64,000 nucleotides of DNA. Source: Sulfuricella sp. (GTDB lineage Bacteria; Pseudomonadota; Gammaproteobacteria; Burkholderiales; Sulfuricellaceae). This document shows, piece by piece, positions 19,026 to 26,919 of this stretch. Made by a program: the position numbers and the translations under genes. The DNA lies in the NCBI GenBank assembly GCA_023266195.1, contig JAHFRP010000006.1:62001-126000 (forward strand), in the 5' to 3' direction. How positions within the stretch are numbered: the stretch's first letter is position 1; each line of letters begins with the position of its first letter. The notes under the pieces are model-generated. The model was not told where the DNA came from and did no database searches. It saw only the letters and a list, made by a program, of their open reading frames with translations.

Positions 19026-19187
19026 GGAGCCTGTCGGACTTGAAGAATCGAAGCGAAAATTCGGCTGGGCGAGGACAGATTTTGCCGGTTTTGCCGGTCA
19101 ATAGTCGTTCTATTGACCAAGAAAGCGGCGAAATATGGGCCGGCCAGGCGGATTTGCCGCCGATTTCCTTTAAGTCCGACAGGCTCC
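19026..19187. mobile_element. 162-bp foldback/MITE-like element, copy B
   Basis: It begins GGAGCCTGTCGGACTT 15 bases after the GGDEF-EAL stop codon and ends AAGTCCGACAGGCTCC. It is inverted relative to copy A, so A and B bracket the TonB/binding-protein/GGDEF-EAL cluster. It lies between convergent genes, where its long hairpin could end transcripts from both sides. Confidence 0.85.
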
Positions 19188-19309
19188 TAGGATAATTCAT
19201 ACGGTTTTTCGATAGCGGTAGTCCACACAAATTCACGGTTCGCCAGCCCGCCAGCAACTCGCGTATCGCGCGGACCGGGCAGCGTGAACCCGGTTTCCAG
19301 GTTTATCAA
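19187..19309 (-). pseudogene. Possible gene fragment ended by the repeat
   Basis: Downstream of btuF, a minus-strand frame from TTG 19309 reads INLETGFTLPGPRDTR, then VAGGLANREFVWTTAIEKPY, and stops at a TAG formed at the edge of repeat copy B. The residue composition is protein-like, but no start signal or family was recognised. It may be the remains of a gene cut by the repeat, or chance. Confidence 0.25.
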
Positions 19310-19331
19310 ACCCGCCGAAAGAAGAAGCCGG

Positions 19332-20189
19332 TCAGCGCGCGCGCTCAATCTGCCCGCACATTTGCCGCGCGCCGAGAAGGATGCGCGGCGTCTGGCGCTG
19401 AATCAGGTCGGGGTCGATGATGAACAGATTGCCGCGGCGTACCGCGGAAAGGCGGGGGTAGCGATGCCAGCCTTGCAGGGAATGACTGGCGACAATCGCC
19501 TCGGGACTTCCCGCCAGCACGTCCTCCGCCGAAACCGCCGGCGTCAGGCTGCCGGCCGCGGCAAAAATATTGTTGCCGCCGCACAGCCCGATCACATCGC
19601 TGATGATGTGCGCGCCATTGATCGTCAGCAGCGGGTCGTGCCAGATTTCGTAGAACACGCGCACCGGCCGCCGGCCGCCATAGCGCCGCCGCAGTTCGGC
19701 CGCTTCCGCGCGGAATCCGGCCGCCGCCGCCGCCGCCTCCTGCCGGGTATCGGCCAGTTCCCCGATCGTTTCGATCAGGCGCGGAATGTCTTCCAGCCGG
19801 CGCGGCTCGGTGAGGAAAACCGAGAGTCCGAGCCGCTCCAGTGCGGCGATGTCGGCTGCGCTGTTGCCGCTTCGCCAGCCGATCACCAGATCCGGCTTGA
19901 GCGCCAGGATGCGTTCGGCGTCGATCTTGCCGTAATCGCCCACCAGGGGGAGGCTCTTCGCGGCGGCGGGATAATCGCTGAAGGAGGTCGCGCCGGCCAG
20001 CTTGGCGCCGGCGCCGGCGGCGAACACCAGTTCGGTGACGTGGGGCGCGAGGGAGAGGATGCGCCGGGCGGGTGCGGGCAAGGCAACCGTCCGTCCGGCA
20101 TCGTCCACCGCGGTGACGGATGCGGCGGCCGATGCGGCGAGGACCAGCGCCATGAGCGCGCCGGCAAACCGGCCAACGGCAATCGGCAT
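19332..20189 (-). CDS. btuF: BtuF-like cobalamin-binding periplasmic protein
   Basis: About 285 residues, exported (signal peptide core FAGALMALVLAASAAA). The binding-protein family pattern is clear: PAPARRILSLAPHVTELVFA near the N terminus, then LVGDYGKIDAERILALKPDL, an Ala-rich linker helix and TPRILLGARQM at the end. It belongs to the class III ABC substrate-binding proteins used for vitamin B12 and iron chelates. Placement directly after a CbiB gene (16-base gap) favours cobalamin or cobinamide. No BtuC/BtuD genes are visible, so the permease must be elsewhere. The start is taken at Met 20189; a longer upstream frame overlaps the CbiB gene. Confidence 0.82.
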   Translation of the reverse strand: MPIAVGRFAGALMALVLAASAAASVTAVDDAGRTVALPAPARRILSLAPHVTELVFAAGAGAKLAGATSFSDYPAAAKSLPLVGDYGKIDAERILALKPDLVIGWRSGNSAADIAALERLGLSVFLTEPRRLEDIPRLIETIGELADTRQEAAAAAAGFRAEAAELRRRYGGRRPVRVFYEIWHDPLLTINGAHIISDVIGLCGGNNIFAAAGSLTPAVSAEDVLAGSPEAIVASHSLQGWHRYPRLSAVRRGNLFIIDPDLIQRQTPRILLGARQMCGQIERAR

Positions 20190-20205
20190 TGAAGCGGCGA
20201 AAATC

Positions 20206-21129
20206 TCAGCCGCCGACCCAGCCCGCGATCGCCAGCAGCAGGAGCAGCACCAGCCACAGCACAGCGGCACGCCATACCAGGCTGACGGCGCTGTTCAGGT
20301 AGTCGGCGTCGGCTTCGTCGCCGAGGCCGAGCTCGGGGCGGAACTCGACGTTGCCGCCGTAGCGCAACGGCTCTCCCAACTTGACGCCCAGAGCGCCCGC
20401 GCCGCTCGCCAGCACGATGCCGATGCCCGCCGGCAACCAGGCCGAGGACTGCGAACGCCAGCAATACACGGCGTCCTCGAAATCGCCGACCACGGCGAAG
20501 CTGATGGCGGTCAGGCGCAACGGCACCCAATCCATCAGCTCGAACACCCGCGCGGAAAATTGACCGAACTGGCCGAAATCCTGCTCGTCGAGCGCACCCC
20601 ATTTCTGGTTGAGCAGCTGCGACAGGCGATAGAGCACGGCGCCGGCCGGGCCGGCCACCACGAACCAGGCGATGACGCCGAACAGGCTTTTATGGGCGCA
20701 GGCCAGCGCCTGTTCGATGCCGACACGGGCGATCTCCCCCGCTTCGAACTCGTCGGCCGGACGTCCGTGCCACTGCGACAGCACGCGCCGCGCCGCGTCC
20801 AGATCGGACGAACGCAGCGCGTCCGCCACCCGTTCGGCCTGGCTGCCAAGCTGCTTCAGGCTCAATACCGCATACAGCACGGCTGCGCCGAATGCCCAGG
20901 CAAACAGGATGTTGACGCGGTACAGCACGCCATAGGCGGCCCCGACCGCGACGGTCGGCAGCAACACCGCCAGCAGCCAGGCAAACACGCCGTGCATGTC
21001 CTGGCCGGAGTTGAAATGACGCGCCAGGGAATTGGCGTAGCGAATGAACAGCAGAGTGACCGAATTGCGCGCGCCCAGCGGGCGGAAGTATTCGAGCAGC
21101 AAGGCGGCAATCAGGGAAAAAAGGCTCAT
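20206..21129 (-). CDS. cbiB: CobD/CbiB adenosylcobinamide-phosphate synthase-like membrane protein
   Basis: About 307 residues with several membrane helices (SLFSLIAALLLEYF, VFAWLLAVLLPTVAVGAAY, AVLWLVLLLLLAIAGWVGG). Family-type motifs include VADALRSSDLDAARRVLSQW, ACAHKSLFGVIAWFVVAGPA and SARVFELMDWVPLRLTAISF. CbiB/CobD attaches the aminopropanol arm to adenosylcobyric acid in the late cobalamin pathway. The start at 21129 is supported by TGAGGTTG upstream. It is somewhat divergent, so a related membrane role cannot be excluded. It forms a probable operon with the GyrI-like gene upstream (7-base gap) and btuF downstream. Confidence 0.78.
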   Translation of the reverse strand: MSLFSLIAALLLEYFRPLGARNSVTLLFIRYANSLARHFNSGQDMHGVFAWLLAVLLPTVAVGAAYGVLYRVNILFAWAFGAAVLYAVLSLKQLGSQAERVADALRSSDLDAARRVLSQWHGRPADEFEAGEIARVGIEQALACAHKSLFGVIAWFVVAGPAGAVLYRLSQLLNQKWGALDEQDFGQFGQFSARVFELMDWVPLRLTAISFAVVGDFEDAVYCWRSQSSAWLPAGIGIVLASGAGALGVKLGEPLRYGGNVEFRPELGLGDEADADYLNSAVSLVWRAAVLWLVLLLLLAIAGWVGG

Positions 21130-21136
21130 GGCAACC

Positions 21137-21646
21137 TCAGATGTCCATTTCGACCGACAATTCGCTGTTCCGGTAGATTTCCACCGTGGGCACTTTGAGC
21201 CGCATGCCATTCGTATCAAGGTATTTCAACAGCGCCGCATACACCTTGCCGGTCGCGAGCCGGGGAGTAGCCCGCACATGCGCCACCACCACCTGCCGGG
21301 CGGGAATATCCGCCAGCCGGAGCGGCTCGCGCACCTTCGCGTCGGCCGCGACCAGGTAGCCGGTCTGCGCCATCAGCTTGTCCTTGGCCGTGGTGCGCGG
21401 ATCGTTCTGCATCACCGTCAACCCGGCGCCGTGCTCGACGCCCTGGGCTTTCAGCTCGCCCAGCGCCTGAAGCTGCCGGTCCGGCAGCTTGGAATAGTCG
21501 CCGCCGTTCGCCAGATAAGCGTAATGGTAGGGGCCACGCATCTGGCTGGTTTCGACCGTGACATCCGTAAAGGCGCCGACCCACCACAATATCGCCACCA
21601 GCGGCACCACGAAAGCCAGCAGGAAATATTTCCATTGCGTTTTCAA
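21137..21646 (-). CDS. Membrane-anchored GyrI-like small-molecule-binding protein
   Basis: About 169 residues: one N-terminal membrane helix (YFLLAFVVPLVAILWWVGAF) followed by a domain resembling the GyrI/SOUL-type effector-binding fold (GPYHYAYLANGGDYSKLP in the middle, VPTVEIYRNSELSVEMDI at the end). The likely start is TTG at 21646 because GGGGGAG lies 5 bases upstream; the longer frame to 21748 overlaps the neighbouring gene's end. It is transcribed towards cbiB and may be co-transcribed with it. The ligand is unknown. A link to tetrapyrrole or corrinoid binding is only suggested by the neighbours. Confidence 0.7.
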   Translation of the reverse strand: MKTQWKYFLLAFVVPLVAILWWVGAFTDVTVETSQMRGPYHYAYLANGGDYSKLPDRQLQALGELKAQGVEHGAGLTVMQNDPRTTAKDKLMAQTGYLVAADAKVREPLRLADIPARQVVVAHVRATPRLATGKVYAALLKYLDTNGMRLKVPTVEIYRNSELSVEMDI

Positions 21647-21717
21647 ACGACTCCCCCAATCCAGCAAACACCAAAGCGCGAAAATACCACATTCGGACGC
21701 GCTTGTCCCATCAGCGG

Positions 21718-22272
21718 CTATGGTTGCCGTAGCGCCTTCGCCCCCCACACCGCTACATACTGCACGCCGGAGACCACCGCCGCCGCTGCCGTCAAGACAT
21801 GCAGTGCCGGCAGCCAGGCGGAAACGTCCAGCCAGGATGCGGCCTGGAACAGCACCAGCAGAATCAGGCTGATCTGGGTGAAGGTGCAGGCCTTGCCGGC
21901 AGGCAGCGGCGCCATTTCAAGATGGCCGTAGCGCAGGCGGAAACCCAGGGCTCCCGCGACGATCACCACATCCCGCGCCACGATCACCAGCACCAGCCAG
22001 AGCGGCAGCAAATCCCGGACAGCCAGGGCAACGACGCTGGAAACGATCACCAGCTTGTCGGCGATCGGATCGAGGGTCGCGCCGAAGCGGGTGAGCTGAT
22101 GCAGGTGCCGCGCGACAAAGCCGTCCAGCGCATCGCTCAGCCCGGCGACAAGGAACGTCCACAGGGCGCACTCGTACAAACCGCGCGCGAGCAGGTAAAC
22201 CAGCACGGGCGCCAGTGCCACCCTGACCGAAGTCACGGCATTCGCCAGGTTGCACCACTCAGCGCGCCGCAT
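21718..22272 (-). CDS. CDP-alcohol phosphatidyltransferase family protein (PgsA-like)
   Basis: A 184-residue membrane enzyme. The signature D-x2-D-G-x2-A-R-x8-G-x3-D-x3-D is fully present as DALDGFVARHL, eight residues, then GATLDPIADK. Several helices follow (LPLWLVLVIVARDVVIVAG, ISLILLVLFQAASWLD). Family members transfer a phosphatidyl group from CDP-diacylglycerol to an alcohol such as glycerol 3-phosphate. The start at 22272 (MRRAEWCNLANAVTSVRV) matches the family N terminus; the longer frame is antisense to the lipoprotein gene. This may be an accessory rather than the housekeeping PgsA. Confidence 0.85.
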   Translation of the reverse strand: MRRAEWCNLANAVTSVRVALAPVLVYLLARGLYECALWTFLVAGLSDALDGFVARHLHQLTRFGATLDPIADKLVIVSSVVALAVRDLLPLWLVLVIVARDVVIVAGALGFRLRYGHLEMAPLPAGKACTFTQISLILLVLFQAASWLDVSAWLPALHVLTAAAAVVSGVQYVAVWGAKALRQP

Positions 22273-22395
22273 GGATGCGCAAATCGCCGCAATCACCGGC
22301 CGGCATGGGAAATCTCTGTGAAAACATATCTGTAATATGATAGCATCGAAGGCGGCGGATTGATGAGCTACGACCTGCCGCCACCGGGACCCTTC

Positions 22396-22788
22396 ATGAA
22401 ACGAATGCTGATTTGCCTTGCCCTGGCGCCGGTGCTTACCGGCTGCTCCTCCAGCAACCTGCCTGGCCCCAACGCAAGAATACCGATTCTTGCCGCGCTC
22501 GGCGCCGGCGCGATCTACCTCTACCAGGACAACTGGACGCTGAAGGAAACCCCGTCCGGGCAGGACAAGTTCCGCATCGAACTGAAAAAGAACATGCTGC
22601 GGCAGGACGGAGATTCCGAAGCCGGCATGCTGTTCCGGCGTCGCGCCGGCGAAATCGCCGCCGAACACGGCTTTAGCGGCTACCGCATCATGGAATACAC
22701 TGAAGGCATCGAATCCGCGGCACTCGGCTCTCAACGGGTCGCGCGGGGCGTGATCCAGTGCTACCGGGAGCTGGCGCCGGTCGAATGA
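22396..22788 (+). CDS. Small lipoprotein, unknown function
   Basis: A 130-residue exported lipoprotein: signal peptide MKRMLICLALAPVLTGCSSS with lipobox LTGC. The mature part has a second hydrophobic patch (IPILAALGAGAIYLYQDNW) and a soluble C-terminal region ending VIQCYRELAPVE. A longer frame from 22360 exists, but the signal peptide fixes the start at 22396. It is divergent from the phosphatidyltransferase gene. No family recognised. Confidence 0.75.
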   Translation: MKRMLICLALAPVLTGCSSSNLPGPNARIPILAALGAGAIYLYQDNWTLKETPSGQDKFRIELKKNMLRQDGDSEAGMLFRRRAGEIAAEHGFSGYRIMEYTEGIESAALGSQRVARGVIQCYRELAPVE

Positions 22789-22877
22789 CGGCGGCCTGGA
22801 ATGCAAGGCGAGCCGTGGATCGCAGCGATTCAATCGCAATTATTTAAATAAAAAAATAGGCCACAACGGAGAACACC

Positions 22878-24059
22878 ATGAAAACCAGCGTCCTGCGCAC
22901 CCTGCTACTCTCCTTCCTCGGCTTCGGCCTGCTGGTGGCAGCAGTCTTCCCCTTTTACGCCAACTTTTTCGTCGCCTGGAATCCGGGCATGCTGCCCTGG
23001 TTCGTGGTCGGCTGCCTGATCGCCGGCCTCGGCATCGGCGTGGTGAACTACCTGCTGCTCAACGCCATCCTGCTGAAACGGCTGCGGCGCATCTCCGAGG
23101 TGGCCAACGCCATCTCGAACAAGGATCTCACCCACACCTGCCTGATGCAAAGCGCCGACACCATCGGCGAAATCATCTACAGCTTCAACAGCATGGCAGC
23201 CAACCTGCGCGAGCTGATCGGCCAGGCCGCGACGCTCAGCGGCAACGTGCGCCAGGACAGCGCCGGCATCCATTCCGCCATGTCCGGGATCAGCGGCAAC
23301 CTGAACGAACAGGCCGGCAGGGCCGGAGAAATCAGCCAGGCCATCGACCACATGGCCGAGACCGTGGGGCAAATTTCTGACCATTCCGCCGAAGCGGCGG
23401 CCAAGGCGCGCGAGGCCACCGAACAGGCGCGCCAGGGCGGCAACGTGGTGCGCGACACTATCCAGGGCATGGACAAGATCAGCCGGGCGGTCAACGAGGC
23501 GGCCCAGGCGGTGGAGGAACTGGGGCGCAACTCCGACCAGATCGGCGCGATCGTCGCGGTGATCGAGGAAATCGCCGGGCAGACCAACCTGCTGGCGCTC
23601 AACGCGGCGATCGAAGCGGCGCGTGCCGGCGAGCAGGGCCGCGGCTTCGCGGTGGTAGCCGACGAAGTCAGGAAGCTGGCGGAAAAAACCAGCGCCGCCA
23701 CGGCCGAAATCGGCGGCATGATCCAGGCGATCCAGCAAAAGACCGGCGAAGCGGTCAACACCATGAAATCCGGCACGGCGGACGTGCAAAGCGGCGTGAT
23801 CAACGCCCGCGAAGCCGGCAACTCGCTGCGCAACATCGTCGAAAGCGCGGAGCAAGTCACCGTCATGGTGCAGGAAATCGCCCAGGCTACGCAGATGCAG
23901 AACAAGGACGCGCAGATGATCCGCCAGAACATCTCGGAAATCGGCAGCCTGATCGAGAACACCCTGGACAGTACGCGCCATTGCAACGCCAAGGTCGGCA
24001 ACCTGACCGGCCTCGCCGAGAGCCTCGACAACACCGTCACCGCTTTCAAGCTCAAGTAA
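22878..24059 (+). CDS. Methyl-accepting chemotaxis protein without large periplasmic domain
   Basis: 393 residues. Two membrane helices (TLLLSFLGFGLLVAAVFPFY and WFVVGCLIAGLGIGVVNYLL) are separated by only about 15 residues, so there is no periplasmic ligand-binding domain. A HAMP segment (RRISEVANAISNKDLTHTC) and a full cytoplasmic signalling domain follow, with the conserved hairpin QTNLLALNAAIEAARAGEQG then RGFAVVADEVRKLAEKT. It probably senses a membrane, redox or cytoplasmic cue, or works through a partner. No che operon adjoins it. The downstream MFS transporter gene begins 12 bases after its stop. Confidence 0.93.
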   Translation: MKTSVLRTLLLSFLGFGLLVAAVFPFYANFFVAWNPGMLPWFVVGCLIAGLGIGVVNYLLLNAILLKRLRRISEVANAISNKDLTHTCLMQSADTIGEIIYSFNSMAANLRELIGQAATLSGNVRQDSAGIHSAMSGISGNLNEQAGRAGEISQAIDHMAETVGQISDHSAEAAAKAREATEQARQGGNVVRDTIQGMDKISRAVNEAAQAVEELGRNSDQIGAIVAVIEEIAGQTNLLALNAAIEAARAGEQGRGFAVVADEVRKLAEKTSAATAEIGGMIQAIQQKTGEAVNTMKSGTADVQSGVINAREAGNSLRNIVESAEQVTVMVQEIAQATQMQNKDAQMIRQNISEIGSLIENTLDSTRHCNAKVGNLTGLAESLDNTVTAFKLK

Positions 24060-24071
24060 ATTTCGCCGCGC

Positions 24072-25397
24072 ATGAAACGCAGCCTGGCGCCGACCGTCAC
24101 CCGGCTCGAAGTGTGGGCCTGGGCGATGTACGACTTCGCCAACTCCGGCTACACCACCGTCGTCATCACCGCCGTCTTCAATGCCTATTTCGTCGCGGTC
24201 GCGGCCGGCAACGCGCCGTGGGCCACTTTCGCCTGGACCGCCTCGCTGGCGCTATCCTACGCCCTGATCATGCTGACGGCACCGCTGGTGGGCGCCTACG
24301 CCGACCTCCACGCCGCCAAGAAGAAGCTGTTGCTGCTCACCACCATCGGCTGTGTCGCCGGCACCGCCGCGCTCGCCCTGGTCGGGCCGGGGCAGCTCTG
24401 GCTGGCGGTGCCGCTGGTGGTGCTGTCGAACTATTTCTACGGCAGCGGCGAGAACCTGATCGCCGCCTTTCTGCCCGAACTGGCGCGCGGCAAGGCGCTC
24501 GGCAAGGTATCGGGCTGGGGCTGGAGCCTCGGCTACCTGGGCGGCCTGGCGAGCCTCGGCGCCTGCCTGGCCTATGTCGATTGGGCGCAGGCGCACGGCG
24601 AGGGCGCGGCGGATTTCGTCCCTGTCGCCATGCTGATCACGGCCGGACTGTTCGCCCTCTCCAGCCTGCCCACCTTCGTCTACCTCAAGGAACGCGCCGT
24701 GCCGCAAGCCCATGCCCGCCGCCGGCTGGTGCGCGAAGCCTTCGGCCGCCTCGCCGGCACCCTGCGCCAGGCCGCGCTGTACCGCGATCTGCGCCGCTTC
24801 CTGGTATGCACCGTGTTCTACCAGGCCGGCATCCAGGCGGTGATCAGCCTCGCCGCGATCTATGCCGAACAGGCCATGCATTTTTCCACCCGCGACACCA
24901 TCCTGCTGATTCTGGTGGTCAACATCACGGCCGCCCTCGGCGCCTTCGTTTTCGGCCACCTGCAAGACCGCATCGGCCACATCCAGACCATCGCGCTGAC
25001 CCTGCTGCTGTGGATCGTCATGGTGCTGCTGGCCTGGGGCGCCCAGGGCGCGGCCATGTTCTGGGTGGCGGCCAACCTGGCCGGCGTGGCCATGGGCGCG
25101 AGCCAGTCGGGAGGGCGGGCGCTGGTCGGGCTGCTCAGTCCGGCAGCGCGACGCGGCGAATTCTTCGGCTTGTGGGGGCTGGCAGTGAAGCTGTCGTCCA
25201 TCCTCGGCCCGATTACCTACGGCCTGGCCAGCTGGCTTTCGCAAGGCGATCACCGCCTGGCCATCCTGGTCACCGGCAGCTACTTCGTCGTCGGGCTGGC
25301 TTTACTGGGCGGAGTGGACGTGCTCCGCGGGCGGCGCGCAGCGCTACGCGGAATTTCACTGGGCGCCGGCTTGCGGCAGCCAAGACGGATGGGGTAA
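24072..25397 (+). CDS. UMF1-family MFS transporter
   Basis: A 441-residue polytopic permease with twelve likely helices. The N terminus VWAWAMYDFANSGYTTVVIT and the motif NYFYGSGENLIAAFLPELAR with KVSGWGWSLGYLGG are typical of the UMF1/Atg22-like branch of the major facilitator superfamily. Substrates of this family are poorly known; amino-acid or metabolite efflux is suggested for relatives. It is close behind the MCP gene (12 bases), so co-transcription is likely, but a functional link is uncertain. Confidence 0.88.
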   Translation: MKRSLAPTVTRLEVWAWAMYDFANSGYTTVVITAVFNAYFVAVAAGNAPWATFAWTASLALSYALIMLTAPLVGAYADLHAAKKKLLLLTTIGCVAGTAALALVGPGQLWLAVPLVVLSNYFYGSGENLIAAFLPELARGKALGKVSGWGWSLGYLGGLASLGACLAYVDWAQAHGEGAADFVPVAMLITAGLFALSSLPTFVYLKERAVPQAHARRRLVREAFGRLAGTLRQAALYRDLRRFLVCTVFYQAGIQAVISLAAIYAEQAMHFSTRDTILLILVVNITAALGAFVFGHLQDRIGHIQTIALTLLLWIVMVLLAWGAQGAAMFWVAANLAGVAMGASQSGGRALVGLLSPAARRGEFFGLWGLAVKLSSILGPITYGLASWLSQGDHRLAILVTGSYFVVGLALLGGVDVLRGRRAALRGISLGAGLRQPRRMG

Positions 25398-25509
25398 GCC
25401 TGAACCAATAAGCAGGGAATGTTGGTACACTGTTTATCCTACTTGATTCGGCCATTGGATATCGCCATTCCGGGCTTGGCCGGGAATCCACGGGTGTTGT
25501 CGATAATGG

Positions 25510-25529
25510 ATTCCCGCCTGCGCGGGAAT
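25510..25529. repeat. Palindrome ATTCCCGC-CTGC-GCGGGAAT within a dispersed repeat
   Basis: Core hairpin of a degenerate repeat in the 245-base gap between the MFS and HDOD genes. The same gap holds TGATTCGG-like and AGTGGCCGCCCCT sequences, which recur near 50305-50460 (TTGATTCGG, AGTGGCCGTTCCT) and, inverted, near 60893. No gene is seen in this gap. Confidence 0.6.
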
Positions 25530-25642
25530 GACGGAACTTCAATATTCAGTGGCCGCCCCTATAATAACGGCAGTGGATTGGGTTGTAGGCGCGAATTCAT
25601 CCGCCCGGTCAGAGCGGCGAATTCATAACGGCGGGATACCAT

Positions 25643-26512
25643 ATGGCAAAAGACCAAAAACTCGAATTGCCGGAGCGATTCACCAGCGAAATTTCCATTC
25701 CCCCCTGCCCCACCGTCCTGCTCGCAGTGATCGAGGAAATCAGGAAGCCGACGCTGAGCTTCAAGAAGCTTTCCGCCATGATCAGCCAGGATCCGGGCCT
25801 TAGCGGCGCAATGATCGGCGCGGCGAATTCATCCTATTTCGGCCTGTCGTCCAAAGTACAGACCCTGCAACATGCCATGGCCGTCCTTGGGCTGGACGTC
25901 GTCAGGGACATCATGATGGACCTGGTGCTGCGCAACACCTTCAGCCAGAACGACGGCATTTCCATGGGGCGCTTCTGGGAAAGGTCGAATTACTTCGCGA
26001 AATCGTGCTCCGGCCTTGCCGCGAAACTGACCAATCTGCCACGGGAGGAAGCCTATTCCTTTGGACTTTTTCACGATGCGGGCATCCCGCTGATGATGAA
26101 AAAATTTCCCGGCTACAAGGACACCCTAAAAATCGCGAACGAATCGGCCGATCGCCCCTTTCTCGAAATAGAGCGAGAGCGGCACGGCGTGACCCATGCC
26201 GCGATCGGGCACGATCTGGCGCGCAACTGGGCACTGTCCGACAGCGTTTGCGAAGCGATTCTGCATCATCACGACATCGCCCTCCCCGGCTATATCGAAG
26301 GGAACAATGCCCCGGGGAGCCTGAACATGGTCGCGGTCGGCGTACTGGCCGAGCACCTGACGAACACCTTCCTGAGACGCCCGATCGAAGCGGAGTGGCA
26401 ACAAGCCCTGCCCGCCGCCCTGCAACACTTCGAACTTTCCGCCCCCCAGTTCGAACAGCTTTCCGCGAGCGTCTGCGACGATCTTTGTCGGCAGCGGAAC
26501 GAGGAAGGCTGA
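25643..26512 (+). CDS. HDOD-domain signalling protein
   Basis: 289 residues, cytoplasmic. The HDOD domain covers most of the protein: IPPCPTVLLAVIEEI, MISQDPGLSGAMIGAANSSY, LQHAMAVLGLDVVRDIM and FGLFHDAGIPLMM, with AICEAILHH-like SVCEAILHHHDIALPG further on. HDOD proteins are HD-like regulatory modules, usually without phosphohydrolase activity, that act in stress, c-di-GMP or motility networks. It is a stand-alone gene starting at ATG 25643 with GCGGGAT upstream. Its partner is not evident. Confidence 0.88.
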   Translation: MAKDQKLELPERFTSEISIPPCPTVLLAVIEEIRKPTLSFKKLSAMISQDPGLSGAMIGAANSSYFGLSSKVQTLQHAMAVLGLDVVRDIMMDLVLRNTFSQNDGISMGRFWERSNYFAKSCSGLAAKLTNLPREEAYSFGLFHDAGIPLMMKKFPGYKDTLKIANESADRPFLEIERERHGVTHAAIGHDLARNWALSDSVCEAILHHHDIALPGYIEGNNAPGSLNMVAVGVLAEHLTNTFLRRPIEAEWQQALPAALQHFELSAPQFEQLSASVCDDLCRQRNEEG

Positions 26513-26579
26513 GACTCCTCACTCCCAACTCCTCACTCCTGGCTCCAGCCCGACAAATCCCCGCCCTCCGACCGCTTTC

Positions 26580-26634
26580 TTGACACTCCCTTGACGCGCC
26601 CTTGACACCGGCTTGACAGCCCCCCCGGTAGGAT
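26580..26634 (+). promoter_or_regulatory. Four TTGAC repeats at 11-bp spacing before a -10-like TAGGAT
   Basis: TTGAC begins at 26580, 26591, 26602 and 26613, exactly one helical turn apart. TAGGAT (26629-26634) lies 10 bases after the last TTGACA. Tandem 11-bp direct repeats just upstream of a -10 are typical of OmpR/PhoB-class activators. TAGGATTG (26629) is also repeated inverted as CAATCCTA (26683). Confidence 0.5.
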
Positions 26635-26706
26635 TGCCTTGTACGATGAACCGCGCCTCCGCGACGGAACTGCGGCCCGAGTCAATCCTATTCGCGAGCA
26701 AAAATC

Positions 26707-26919
26707 ATGAGAATCTCTTCGCTATCCCCCTCGTTCATGGAGCCCCCCGCCGATCCCGATCACGGGTTCGAATCGCCGCTGGTTGCGGTGCGGCTCGGGG
26801 TGAAACGCTGCTTTCGGAAAATCGACCGGATGCTGACGGCCATGGCCTGCGCCGACGCCGGCGATCTGGACACCGTGAAGGAAATGCTGGCGCAAGACCG
26901 CGCGCGAGCCAACCGATGA
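26707..26919 (+). CDS. Small conserved-core protein, unknown function (paralogue of 3175-3357)
   Basis: A 70-residue soluble protein. The C-terminal half, MLTAMACADAGDLDTVKEML, matches the core of the small gene at 3175; the N-terminal half (SPSFMEPPADPDHGFESP) is unrelated. The stop overlaps the ATG of the SulP transporter as ATGA, indicating translational coupling and a shared job. The start is uncertain (ATG 26707 or 26737; neither has a strong ribosome-binding site). Inference: an accessory factor for anion transport. No named family recognised. Confidence 0.7.
   Translation: MRISSLSPSFMEPPADPDHGFESPLVAVRLGVKRCFRKIDRMLTAMACADAGDLDTVKEMLAQDRARANR

Noticed and set aside
13737-19187. True composite transposon
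   Set aside because: The bracketing repeats encode no transposase and no flanking duplication of the whole 5-kb unit is seen, so only an association is claimed.
19190-21250. Cobalamin riboswitch for btuF/cbiB
   Set aside because: I looked upstream of the cobalamin genes and the TonB receptor and saw no B12-box-like element or conserved riboswitch core.
26580-26617. Short CRISPR-like array
   Set aside because: The repeat unit is only 5-6 bases at 11-bp spacing; this fits regulator binding sites, not CRISPR repeats and spacers.
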